A stretch of 64,000 nt of DNA from an uncultured bacterium (GTDB taxonomy: Bacteria > Bacillota_I > Bacilli_A > RF39 > UBA660), in assembly GCA_947646655.1 (NCBI GenBank), contig CANSHI010000003.1, positions 1 to 64,000 of the forward strand. The letters are read 5' to 3'. Made by a program: the position numbers and the translations under genes. Shown one piece after another: positions 1 through 8,460 of the stretch. Numbering within the stretch: position 1 is the stretch's first letter; every line of letters starts with the position of its first letter. The notes under the pieces were generated by a model that searched no databases, was not told the origin of the DNA, and worked only from the letters and a program-made list of their open reading frames with translations.

Positions 1-329
1 CAAGATTGGAGGACGACACTCACATCAAATATTCCTATTACAATTATATAATAATGGTAACATTAAAACAAGCAAACTTGTAAAATTATTGACCTTTCTT
101 TCAAGAGTTATGTTATAATAGTTATAGAAATTAATCTTAATACGAATTTCCAAACATGGTTTACTCACGCACCAAATTTGATTGATACTCGAACTTTGAT
201 TCAAAATAGCAAAACGACTTGATAAAATATTTGTCAAGGAAACTTGCATAAAATAAAAAAGGGAATACTTAACACATCAAGTAAAAAGTAAGGCTATGGG
301 TAAGAATATAGAATAAGAGATGTTATACT

Positions 330-362
330 ATAGTTAGTGTTTATTACTAACTATTTCTTTTT
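330..362 (+). terminator. Rho-independent terminator-like hairpin
   Basis: ATAGTTAGT (330-338) pairs perfectly with ACTAACTAT (346-354) around a 7-base loop, and is followed by TTCTTTTT. No gene is seen directly upstream on this strand, so it may belong to a transcript entering from outside the window. Confidence 0.5.
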
Positions 363-453
363 ACTCAAAAGAACGGTTGTAATTCTCTCTTTCGGGCATC
401 TTAATGTTATTAACTTGAACCCTCTTATTTGTTGGGAATTCGAGTGATATTTT

Positions 454-481
454 AAAATCTTCACAAGTGTGTGAAGATTTT
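454..481. terminator. Perfect 12-bp inverted repeat, possible bidirectional terminator
   Basis: AAAATCTTCACA (454-465) and TGTGAAGATTTT (470-481) form a perfect stem with a 4-base loop. Both outer ends are A/T runs, so it could terminate in either direction. Confidence 0.5.
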
Positions 482-639
482 GCGTTTTATAGTAATTTTT
501 TTATAATAGTTATAAATCAGGAATTAAACTAATTTTATTTGGAAATAGAACATAAATTATTAAGAAATTATTTGATATATGCTATAATTAACTTATAAGT
601 AAATAGTAATTTGAAAATTAGAAATATGAGGGTATAATT

Positions 640-886
640 ATGGTACATTTAGTATATTGTGATAATCAAATGAATTATTAAATATTTTAAAGGGCAGAAA
701 GATAATAATAGCAAATTAAAAGAAAGATGGGATGAAAAAAGTTTATGTTTAGTTGAGTTTGATAATGTAGATAGTATTGAATCATTAGATTTTGATCATA
801 TGGATGATTGGCTAATTATAGAAAAAATAGAAGATGTAGTTGTAGGCACAAGTATTCCATATAATTATGAAAAATCAAGATTTTAG
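640..886 (+). pseudogene. Decayed ASCH-like hypothetical gene
   Basis: The frame starts at ATG 640 with MVHLVYCDNQ and stops after 13 codons at 679. A shifted frame then reads to a stop at 884-886 and contains KLKERWDEKSLCLVEFDNV and MDDWLIIEKIEDVVVGTSIP. From memory these two ends match the N- and C-termini of one family of roughly 140-residue hypothetical proteins that I associate with the ASCH fold, so I infer that a central part was deleted and the frame shifted. Family assignment is from recall; the frame break is seen directly. Confidence 0.5.
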
Positions 887-1172
887 AGGTGAGATTTTAT
901 AGCAAAAAGTATATATTTTTTTCATTCATGCACTTATAGCAAGGTTATGGATTAGGAATGTACAGAAATATGAAAACCTTAAGCATAGAATATGCCGATT
1001 TAAAAAATTGAGAAAAAAAGTTACAATGTTTAAAGATCCTGATTATTGGAAAAAAAGAAAAGTAATTCAAATTAAAAATTTATTAACTAGATCCGTTAAT
1101 AATAACTAGATGTCAAAGACTTTTGACAGACAAAAATATCGTTTTTTTATAAAATGTAATTGGAGGTGCAAA

Positions 1173-1754
1173 ATGAATGTTGGAGCAAGAATTAAAAAGC
1201 ATAGGGAAAAACAAAATATTTCACAAGACGAATTAGCATTAAAAATATTTGTTTCAAGACAAACGATTTCTAATTGGGAAACAAATAAAAGTTATCCTGA
1301 TATAAAAAGTTTAACCATGTTGTCTAACATTTTTCATGTAACTCTAGATGATTTTATAAAAGGAGATATAGAGGAGATGAAAAAGATTGTTAGTAAAGAG
1401 AAAATAAAAAAGTTTAATATAATGGGCTATATTTTCTTGGTAGAAATGTTAATTTTAATGTTTAGTGCATATCCGTTATTTAAGATAGATGGATATATTG
1501 GTGCTATTATTTGGGCATTGTTTTTTGTAATAACAATTGTAACAGCAATAATCATTGAGAAGTTTAAAAAAAATAATGATATTCAAACTTATAAAGAAAT
1601 TATTGCTTTTATGGAAAATAAATCATTATCTTATGAAGAAGTACAGCAAGAAATAGGAAAAAGAAATTATCAAAAGATTTTGTTAGCAATTTTGGCAGGT
1701 TTAATAACATTTATTATTTTTATAATTGAAATATTTATAATGAAAAAAATATAG
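1173..1754 (+). CDS. XRE-family HTH regulator with C-terminal membrane segments
   Basis: This 193-residue protein has a Cro/CI-type helix-turn-helix in residues 1-65 (IKKHREKQNISQDELALKI, then VSRQTISNWE, the recognition helix region). It is followed by two hydrophobic segments around residues 85-125 and a last one at the C-terminus. It is therefore probably a membrane-tethered transcription regulator sensing an envelope signal; the signal is unknown. I chose ATG 1173 over an earlier in-frame ATG at 1110 because TTGGAGGTG lies just upstream and the HTH begins there. A 35-codon membrane peptide follows 31 bases later with a strong ribosome site, suggesting one transcript. The target genes are not known. 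Confidence 0.85.
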   Translation: MNVGARIKKHREKQNISQDELALKIFVSRQTISNWETNKSYPDIKSLTMLSNIFHVTLDDFIKGDIEEMKKIVSKEKIKKFNIMGYIFLVEMLILMFSAYPLFKIDGYIGAIIWALFFVITIVTAIIIEKFKKNNDIQTYKEIIAFMENKSLSYEEVQQEIGKRNYQKILLAILAGLITFIIFIIEIFIMKKI

Positions 1755-1785
1755 TTTAAAAATTTTGTAGGAGAGGAGGTAGAAT

Positions 1786-1893
1786 ATGGAATTTTGGATA
1801 TTTATGATAGTATTTATATTTATTGGTGGAGGATGTTCACTTACTGGTACTTGGTGGAGTAAAAAGAAAAAAGATGAAAAATTTAGAAAGTAA
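1786..1893 (+). CDS. 35-residue small membrane protein
   Basis: ATG 1786 is preceded by the very strong ribosome site GGAGAGGAGGT and opens a frame of 35 codons. The product has a hydrophobic N-terminal segment with a glycine cluster (FIFIGGGCSLTG), a WW pair and a basic tail (KKKKDEKFRK), as expected of a single-pass membrane peptide with a cytoplasmic tail. It lies 31 bases after the XRE regulator gene and is probably co-transcribed. Function is unknown; a partner or small anti-regulator for the membrane-tethered XRE protein is a guess from position only. Confidence 0.6.
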   Translation: MEFWIFMIVFIFIGGGCSLTGTWWSKKKKDEKFRK

Positions 1894-2422
1894 TAATTTT
1901 CACACAATTAGTTAGGTTTGAAATAAAAGTTGCTAACAGAAACAAAATGAAAATTATTTAAAAATTATTAGAAAGTTGAGAAAGTAAAAAAAGATATAGT
2001 AGAGGAGTGTTAAAATAAAACTTAAAGAATATCTATTCTCAGGCTGTTGACAAATATATAAAGAACAGTCTTTTCTTTTTAATAAAAAAGTAAAATAATA
2101 AAAGTGCGTGAAAAATGTCCTTATTTAACCAATTAGACATTCCAAAAAAATCCGCTCTTTTTTGATAAAGAAATGAAAAAGAAAATTGAATTTAATACGA
2201 GATCTACTATTTTAAATGGTGCTTCATAGTCTAAAAATTTTTTTGATACTAGAGTAAGTATAACTCGAACTCTCAAATTAATAATTGAAAACAATTCAAT
2301 AAAAGTAGTTTATATTTTATTAAGTTTTTTTAGCTAATTGACAATCTTAAAAAATATTATATAATACGGATCATTAAATGAATGTTATAAGTGAATTATC
2401 ATTGATAAGAAAGAGGTATTTT
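1894..2422. other. Intergenic stretch with terminator and gene scrap
   Basis: A hairpin GGCTGTT (2042-2048) / AACAGTC (2064-2070) followed by TTTTCTTTTT looks like a terminator for the XRE unit. From ATG 2115 a frame reads MSLFNQLDIPKKSALF to a stop; skipping one base continues an open frame to 2230, which looks like a gene scrap that I cannot name. The last part (from about 2320) probably holds the promoter of the next gene. Confidence 0.4.
2042..2080 (+). terminator. Terminator-like hairpin downstream of XRE unit
   Basis: GGCTGTT and AACAGTC form a 7-bp stem with one G-U pair, followed by a U-rich tract with one C interruption. It lies about 150 bases after the small membrane peptide gene. 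Confidence 0.45.
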
Positions 2423-3694
2423 ATGAAATCTATTCAATTACTACCAGGAAATGGACAAGAAATATATGTCGATACTGATGCCCTTTATATAAAACCAGAA
2501 TGGATAAATACAGAATTACAATGTATAAATTTTCCTGATATTCCAATTAGTCAAAGTAATCCTGTTTATGAAGCTTATAAAGAGTTGTTTAAATGTTTAT
2601 ATATAAACAATTATAAAGTAGTCACAGATAGTAGTTTGGTTCAGGATGGTGCATTTTTTTTAACACCTTGTTTAGATAAACACATTAATAACACAAAAGA
2701 AGATTATGATCTTAATAAAAAAAATAAAATTGACTTTTATCTTAATAGTGAAGGTATTACTGAGCCTTTTAGTGTTTCATTTCCTGTTGATGCTTTCCCA
2801 ATAAATCTACCAAATTTACCATTCGTCCTTAAGAACGAAGAAAGTCAAGGTGGGATGGAAAAGTTTTTAATAAAAACTTCCGAACAATTATCAATACTTA
2901 AAAGGTTTTATGATGAAATAAATCAATATGCTCGTCAGAAAACTATAGAAACAGTAAAGAGTAAGTGGGCTTGCTTTCCAGATTTAGAATTTGATGAAGA
3001 GGGATATTCTAATAAAGGAATATATGTAAATTTTATAGATTATAAAAAAGTATTTCATCAAAATGTGAGAATACAATCGTTTGTTAAAACTCCAACTAAA
3101 TATAATACATCTTTAAGAGTTCTTACATCTTCTTCAGGTGATATTTTAGCTGCGAGTCTTAAGTATTTGGAACCTTCTCCAAATATTTTAGAAAAATATT
3201 GTGGCCTTTTCGATAAGTATTTATCAGATCCTTTATCTCCATATTTTTTAGGAAGTGAGAGTATTATCTCAAATACTGTAGCAGGTGGTAACAGTATATT
3301 GCTTGAAAAAGACAGTTATTCTGAATTGGAACAAGAAATTTTAAAAGCGCATGGTATTAATCCAAATAATGCTACAGTTCCTGCCGATGTTGCGAAAGCA
3401 TGTATAAAAATAGCCAGTAATTGCAGTCGTGAAATCGGTGCCATTTGTGGTTTAGATTTCATTTATGATGAAGAAGAACAAGCTTGGAAATATCTTGAAG
3501 AACATGAGTATCCTATGTTATATTCTTATGCTGAGAAGTTTAATTTACCATATGCTCCTTTGGAAAATGATTTTTTTAATGCATCTCAATTACTTGATTT
3601 AAGGGTAAGAATACATGCTTTATATTTAACGATGAAAAAGAAACAAATATTTAATTTAGAAACTCAAAAGAGCTTGAAACTTTTTGAGAAGTAA
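2423..3694 (+). CDS. ATP-grasp-like protein of unknown substrate
   Basis: This 423-residue protein is not one I recognise by name, but its central and C-terminal parts show the layout of an ATP-grasp ligase. There is a strand with a basic residue and a Gly-rich loop near residue 140 (PFVLKNEESQGGMEKFLI), a lid-like strand with NVRIQSFVKTP near 215 and ASLKYLEP about 40 residues later. A metal-binding-like strand ICGLDFIYDEEEQAWKYLE lies near residue 355. The last is reminiscent of the D...E-x-N triad, but the usual asparagine is replaced by E-H-E. If active it would join a carboxylate to an amine using ATP. I chose ATG 2423 (AGAGG 7 bases upstream) over 2378. No partner gene of known pathway adjoins it. 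Confidence 0.5.
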   Translation: MKSIQLLPGNGQEIYVDTDALYIKPEWINTELQCINFPDIPISQSNPVYEAYKELFKCLYINNYKVVTDSSLVQDGAFFLTPCLDKHINNTKEDYDLNKKNKIDFYLNSEGITEPFSVSFPVDAFPINLPNLPFVLKNEESQGGMEKFLIKTSEQLSILKRFYDEINQYARQKTIETVKSKWACFPDLEFDEEGYSNKGIYVNFIDYKKVFHQNVRIQSFVKTPTKYNTSLRVLTSSSGDILAASLKYLEPSPNILEKYCGLFDKYLSDPLSPYFLGSESIISNTVAGGNSILLEKDSYSELEQEILKAHGINPNNATVPADVAKACIKIASNCSREIGAICGLDFIYDEEEQAWKYLEEHEYPMLYSYAEKFNLPYAPLENDFFNASQLLDLRVRIHALYLTMKKKQIFNLETQKSLKLFEK

Positions 3695-3784
3695 AAATTT
3701 TAAAATATTTAAAAATTATTATTGAATGAAGGTATTGAAATATGTAGATTAAAATGCTAGAATAGCTTTTCGAGGAGTGTTATT

Positions 3785-4942
3785 ATGGAAAAAAACGAAA
3801 AACAAAATATATATTTAGACAAAGTAAAAGAAGAATTATCTCTTAGTGATTTAAGATATTATGTCGATTTACAAAAATCTTTTAACTTGTTAGATAATCA
3901 TATGGATGTTGTAGTTTCAGATGGAAATGATTATCAGTTATCAGGAAATAGACTGTTATTGCCGAAGAAATATAGTACTTTAAAGACGAGTGAAGATTTT
4001 GATACTTTAGATGAAGAAGATAGATTTAAATTCGCAAGATTAGCTTTGCAAGGCGAAGGATTTAATTTTAGGGATGACGAATATAATATAAACTTTAAAA
4101 GTATGGTTGCAGGTTATTTCGCTAGTAAAAGAGTAGAAGCTGGATCTTGTAAAATACCTTATGCAGGAGCAACTTTTAATGTTTTAACACCATATAGTAA
4201 TATTTTGGAAACAGTTATGTCTGAGATAGCACAAATTGTTTCTAATAAAGAATTGAGTTTTGCTTTAATGTGTGGCTCAAATAGGCTTTATTTCATTTTG
4301 AGAGAGATAACTAAGAAGTCTAGTTCAAAATTTTTTGACAAGTTAGAGGCAGTGGATGAAGATATAAAACGATGTGAAAAGTTACGCAAAATTGTGGTTT
4401 GTAATGATAGACTAAAAAATAAAATCAAAAAGTTAGAGACTATTTTTCAAAATAATAAATCTTTTTATGGATATCCAGATCTTAGTGCAATAGTTTATGA
4501 ATATGCTGATTTCGATTTAAATGAAGCTTTTCCTAAAGATGAATATGATTCCAGTGACCAACTTACTGAAAGTGAAAAAGAATTAGTAAAAAAATATTTA
4601 GAGTTAGCAGAACAAAGAAATCTCCGTTTTAGAGAAAGTATCGCGTTAGCTAAGTCAAATAAGCATTCTGTATTTGTAAATAAATTAGATTGTGTTTTTG
4701 ACGATTATGAACATCAACTAAATATTGCAGAACAGTCATTGTTAATTCATTTTAAAGAATTACAAAGGTATATCTTAAGAATTTTAGTACCTGCTGCTAA
4801 TAAAGTATCAGGAATCGATACATTTAATTTAGATACATTATTATTGTACAGTTCTTATGATCATCCTTCTAAACCATTTAGTTTAGAGAGTGATAGTAAA
4901 GTGCAAAGATTAGATAGGAAAATTAATAATCATAGTATATAA
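3785..4942 (+). CDS. Hypothetical protein, 385 residues
   Basis: I do not recognise this protein. It is soluble, with no signal peptide or membrane segment. A possible globular part spans residues 60-180 and includes GYFASKRVEAGSCKIPYAG, and a lysine/glutamate-rich helical part from about 185 to 340 may form coiled coil. CGAGGAGTG precedes ATG 3785 by a good distance. It ends nine bases before the converging gene at 4952-5275. It sits in a run of similarly orphan genes with their own ribosome sites and spacers of 60-100 bases, so it is probably a single transcription unit. Confidence 0.7.
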   Translation: MEKNEKQNIYLDKVKEELSLSDLRYYVDLQKSFNLLDNHMDVVVSDGNDYQLSGNRLLLPKKYSTLKTSEDFDTLDEEDRFKFARLALQGEGFNFRDDEYNINFKSMVAGYFASKRVEAGSCKIPYAGATFNVLTPYSNILETVMSEIAQIVSNKELSFALMCGSNRLYFILREITKKSSSKFFDKLEAVDEDIKRCEKLRKIVVCNDRLKNKIKKLETIFQNNKSFYGYPDLSAIVYEYADFDLNEAFPKDEYDSSDQLTESEKELVKKYLELAEQRNLRFRESIALAKSNKHSVFVNKLDCVFDDYEHQLNIAEQSLLIHFKELQRYILRILVPAANKVSGIDTFNLDTLLLYSSYDHPSKPFSLESDSKVQRLDRKINNHSI

Positions 4943-4951
4943 AAAAGCGAT

Positions 4952-5275
4952 CTATTTAAAGATGCTCTTTTTTAGACGTTTGCCCGAATGTGTAGGAGTA
5001 GTTTGCTTAGACTCTTCTTTTTTTATAGCTTCGGCTATGGAAGCTTTGATAATTCTTGCTTGTAGTTCTAATTGCTTTTCATTATAACTTTTTAAAGCAT
5101 GATTAGCAGGATTCTTTAAATTAACTAGTACTTCAGTCGGTACTAAATATAGTGGATCTATCACTGTATAGTCATCATCTAGTTGGCTATCGTTTGGCTC
5201 ACTATTAGTTTCTAAACTATCCCCTTGTTCTTCCATAAGTTCATAATATTTTTGCAAAAGTTCAGCTGTTAACAT
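4952..5275 (-). CDS. Hypothetical protein, 107 residues
   Basis: A short, charged protein read on the minus strand, starting at the ATG complementary to 5273-5275 with GAGGTG eight bases upstream. The middle part is acidic (NSEPNDSQLDDDYTVID) and the C-terminus is lysine-rich (SGKRLKKSIFK), separated by a predicted helix rich in A, K and E. There is no membrane segment and no domain I can name. It is transcribed toward the preceding gene and away from the following one. Confidence 0.65.
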   Translation of the reverse strand: MLTAELLQKYYELMEEQGDSLETNSEPNDSQLDDDYTVIDPLYLVPTEVLVNLKNPANHALKSYNEKQLELQARIIKASIAEAIKKEESKQTTPTHSGKRLKKSIFK

Positions 5276-5423
5276 AATTAATCACCTCGAACATCTTAAC
5301 ATAATAAAGCTAGTTTTACAAATGTTTTTCATTGTTTTAACATTTTTATTGTAAAATTTTTTAAAATATTTGACTTTATTAATTAAATACTCTAAAATAT
5401 CGAATTACTGGGAGGGAAAATTT

Positions 5424-6491
5424 ATGGATTTTTCAGTACAAGAATTAAAAAAATTGAGGTTGGCAAGTAAGTTTATCTCAAAAGAAAGTTGTTTGAGGAA
5501 TTTAGATATTATGGAATCTTCCTTGAAGAGTTTTTTTAACTATGTAAGATTTGGTGAAATTAATTCAAGCAATTTTGCAGAAATTCAACAGCATTTGATA
5601 AATTGTGAAGTAGGAGTTTTAAGAGAAACAAAATCATTTTTAAAGGACAGAAAGAAAGAATTGAGTTTGCAAGATAAAAGGAATTTAAGCGATCGCATTA
5701 ATGAGATAAAAGCTCTTTATAGTAAAATGATTTTGCCGTATGAAAAGTTAAAAAATGATATCGATAATTTAATACGCAGTTTAGATTTTTTAAAAACAAA
5801 TATTGATGAAAAAAGAGATCTTTGGAATAAAGTAAATGAAACATATGATAGAGTAGTAAACTGTATTATGCCTAGGCATGATGATTCCGATAGAAAAGAA
5901 AATTTATTCGTTTTTGTAGAGCGAGCTTTAGTTTATTTTATAGATTCAATGAAAATAGAAGCTAATAGCTCGGTATCTTTACTCGACAGTATAGACACAG
6001 CTTTAAAAGATTTGGCTTCTTATGGATTTAGTGATGATGAGCTTCAAATGGCATATAAAGAAATAGAAGGGTATATAAAAAATTCTTTAAATAGACTAAA
6101 AAACTTGAATGGAAGCTATCCTTCATATTATGATAACAATCCTTATGCATCATTTACCCAAGAAGATTTTAGACAAGAGTTAAGAAAGTTTAAATCTATA
6201 ATGAATACGAAGATTTTTGAGTGTCTTTCACTAAATGCAGTCGATGTAATATTAATTATTTTACTTGATCGTTTTTTGAAAGCACCTTATTGTAGTGAAG
6301 AAATTTATAGAGCTGCTATAATGCCTCTTTTAACAGCTAATTTATATTTTTATGAAAAAGCTGATGCACGTTTGTCACGTGAAGAGACAGAAAATCTACA
6401 AATAAGTGATACTTTAGAAAATTATAATCGTTTGAGAGATGAGTATTTAAATAACCATACTGATAAACAGTTAAAAATTGGAAGTATTTAA
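5424..6491 (+). CDS. Hypothetical helical protein, 355 residues
   Basis: I do not recognise this protein. It is almost wholly helical and charged, with likely coiled-coil stretches around residues 70-160 (for example SLQDKRNLSDRINEIKALY and SLDFLKTNIDEKRDLWNKV). There is no signal peptide or membrane span. ATG 5424 is chosen because GGGAGGG lies seven bases upstream; the open frame itself reaches back to 5370. It is a lone gene between spacers of about 150 and 70 bases. Confidence 0.7.
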   Translation: MDFSVQELKKLRLASKFISKESCLRNLDIMESSLKSFFNYVRFGEINSSNFAEIQQHLINCEVGVLRETKSFLKDRKKELSLQDKRNLSDRINEIKALYSKMILPYEKLKNDIDNLIRSLDFLKTNIDEKRDLWNKVNETYDRVVNCIMPRHDDSDRKENLFVFVERALVYFIDSMKIEANSSVSLLDSIDTALKDLASYGFSDDELQMAYKEIEGYIKNSLNRLKNLNGSYPSYYDNNPYASFTQEDFRQELRKFKSIMNTKIFECLSLNAVDVILIILLDRFLKAPYCSEEIYRAAIMPLLTANLYFYEKADARLSREETENLQISDTLENYNRLRDEYLNNHTDKQLKIGSI

Positions 6492-6563
6492 ATACTTTTT
6501 TTATTGAATTTATTTTTAGGTGTGATATTATTATATTAGATCAGTTATGGGGTGAGGTTAATA

Positions 6564-7541
6564 ATGAGTGGTTATGATTTTTATGTTAAGGGAAAGAGAA
6601 ATTTACATAGGCCTCTTATTGCTAGAAAATATTTTGAAATATCTTATTCATTTGCAAATATGAGATATAAATCTCTTTTAAAGCTTATCATGCTAGATAT
6701 TAATGAGTCGAATTATAAGAGTGCAAGAAAACTTATAAACACAGGACTTAATGACTACCCAGATTCTGTAGAACTATATATTTTTAGAAGTTTTTTAGAA
6801 TTTGATGAATACAATTTTAATAAGTGTAGATCATTAATTTTTGGAAATATGAACGAAGATAATTATATAAATATTTTGTTAAAATCAATCGATATAGATA
6901 TTCAGTTGGGGGACTTTTCTCAAGCAGAGGAAAAAATACTAGATTTAATAAATAATGACAATACTTACTTGATAGCAGTATTTAAATTAGTTTCGTTAAA
7001 AATTTTAGAAGGTGATTATGAAGTTGCCATGTTTTTGCTAAAATCTATAGAAGTTAAAAAATTATCAAAATTAGATTTATATCTTTATCGAGATTTTATG
7101 GCTTACTTAAAATATTTAAAAGGTGAGTTGGAACATAGTAATGTTAAATTATATAAACATTTGAGACTTTTAGAAGAAGGTAATAATAGTTTGTATGATC
7201 ATTTAAAAAAACATAAAAAAGCGAGACATGATCATAATGATGGATGTTTTCTAAGTGATATTAATTATAGTAATTTGGTTTCTCAAGTAGAGGACTGTTT
7301 AGATAGACTAAGACCTATTCATTATTTAGCTACTGATAAATATCGTTTTAGAATGGATAGAACAATAGGTAAATTAGGTGATGTAAAGATGCGCGATCTA
7401 TGTGTTGTAACACATATTAATACAAAGAAAATTATTACTATGTATCCAATTATATTATCAAAAGGTTTCGATAGGGAAGGTTATGGTGTTTTAGATGTTC
7501 CGTCTTCTTATGAAAAACAAAAAATTATTTTGCCTAATTAG
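6564..7541 (+). CDS. TPR-like hypothetical protein
   Basis: This 325-residue protein shows repeated paired helices of about 34 residues from roughly 20 to 190 (for instance NESNYKSARKLINTGLNDYP and LGDFSQAEEKILDLINND). These fit tetratricopeptide-type repeats, which normally mediate protein binding. After residue 210 the sequence changes to a basic, histidine-containing linker (KKHKKARHDHNDGC) and a C-terminal part I cannot place. ATG 6564 follows GGGGTGAGG. Partner and role are unknown. Confidence 0.6.
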   Translation: MSGYDFYVKGKRNLHRPLIARKYFEISYSFANMRYKSLLKLIMLDINESNYKSARKLINTGLNDYPDSVELYIFRSFLEFDEYNFNKCRSLIFGNMNEDNYINILLKSIDIDIQLGDFSQAEEKILDLINNDNTYLIAVFKLVSLKILEGDYEVAMFLLKSIEVKKLSKLDLYLYRDFMAYLKYLKGELEHSNVKLYKHLRLLEEGNNSLYDHLKKHKKARHDHNDGCFLSDINYSNLVSQVEDCLDRLRPIHYLATDKYRFRMDRTIGKLGDVKMRDLCVVTHINTKKIITMYPIILSKGFDREGYGVLDVPSSYEKQKIILPN

Positions 7542-7614
7542 TATTGTTTTAATCTTTTAAAAGTGGTAATATGATTTTGTATTGTTATTATAAAAATAGT
7601 TAGGGAAGTTTGTT

Positions 7615-8391
7615 ATGAAACAAAGTGATTTATATTCTAAAAGAGAACTAAAAGGGATTATAGCATTTTATAAGACGAAGTCGTTTATCGTTAAATCTTT
7701 TTTAAAAACAGGTTTAGCTGTCGATAGGATTTGGCCATTCATTTTTGCGGGTTTGTTATCTTTATATGGATATAAAAACTTAACAGATGATTATGTCGTT
7801 AAAAAAACAGAAGAAGTAGGTCAAGATTTATTAGATAAGATTGAAGAATTAGGCGAAAATGAATTTTTATTTTCTACTTCATGGCAAAGTGTCGATGGTA
7901 AAAGTAATCTTTCTAGAACAGAAATACGCTATAAATTGAATGATGCGATTGATATAGATGATGCTGAGGGTATACTTTCTATGTCGGAAGAGGAACTTAT
8001 GCAAAGCTTTTCTATCGAAGATATTAAAGTTATCGAAAAGCATAATGATAATACTGATTATATGTATAATACAGATTTAATCGTATTACCAGAAGTTTTA
8101 TTTAGTGAAGACGAAAATTTAGTTAGAACAAAATATCATAAAGAAGATAAAACTTTATTAATATTGCTAATAGGATTATTTCTTGGTGGAGGAATACTAA
8201 GTCGGGCAGAAGATATTTTGACAAAATCTTATGTTAAAAATTATTTGACGGGTAAGTTTGAGTCTTTGAGTGAATATTATAAAGACGAAATACATTGTTG
8301 GATGAATATTTATAATGAAAAACAGAAAAATAATAAAGGGCATAAAATTAAGAATATATCTTACAAAATTTCTAAAATGTCGAAAAATTGA
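7615..8391 (+). CDS. Two-pass membrane protein of unknown function
   Basis: This 258-residue protein has two hydrophobic segments, near residues 37-55 (RIWPFIFAGLLSLYGY) and 183-198 (TLLILLIGLFLGGGIL). They enclose an acidic domain of about 125 residues that would lie outside the cell if the N-terminus is inside. Both ends are basic and would be cytoplasmic. ATG 7615 follows AGGGAAG. I see no catalytic motif and cannot assign a family. Confidence 0.65.
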   Translation: MKQSDLYSKRELKGIIAFYKTKSFIVKSFLKTGLAVDRIWPFIFAGLLSLYGYKNLTDDYVVKKTEEVGQDLLDKIEELGENEFLFSTSWQSVDGKSNLSRTEIRYKLNDAIDIDDAEGILSMSEEELMQSFSIEDIKVIEKHNDNTDYMYNTDLIVLPEVLFSEDENLVRTKYHKEDKTLLILLIGLFLGGGILSRAEDILTKSYVKNYLTGKFESLSEYYKDEIHCWMNIYNEKQKNNKGHKIKNISYKISKMSKN

Positions 8392-8460
8392 AAATTAGGG
8401 CTTTTAAAAAATAATTAGTTTTGTTATAATAGAGTTTAAAAAGTGGAGGGTATATTTTGA

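Larger units (their letters stand above)
1..639. other. Non-coding stretch upstream of a decayed gene
   Basis: I see no convincing gene here. The only frame of note is a 74-codon frame on the minus strand (25-249) without a good ribosome site or recognisable domain. Two hairpins are visible: ATAGTTAGT/ACTAACTAT at 330-354 followed by a T-rich run, and a perfect 12-bp inverted repeat at 454-481. They look like terminators of genes lying outside or lost from the window. Confidence 0.5.

Noticed and set aside
25-249. 74-codon minus-strand frame at the left end
   Set aside because: No ribosome site, low-complexity composition and no recognisable motif; probably chance in AT-rich DNA.
986-1109. 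Open frame ending KVIQIKNLLTRSVNNN before the XRE gene
   Set aside because: It has no start codon with a ribosome site and no family match; at most a scrap of the neighbouring decayed gene region.
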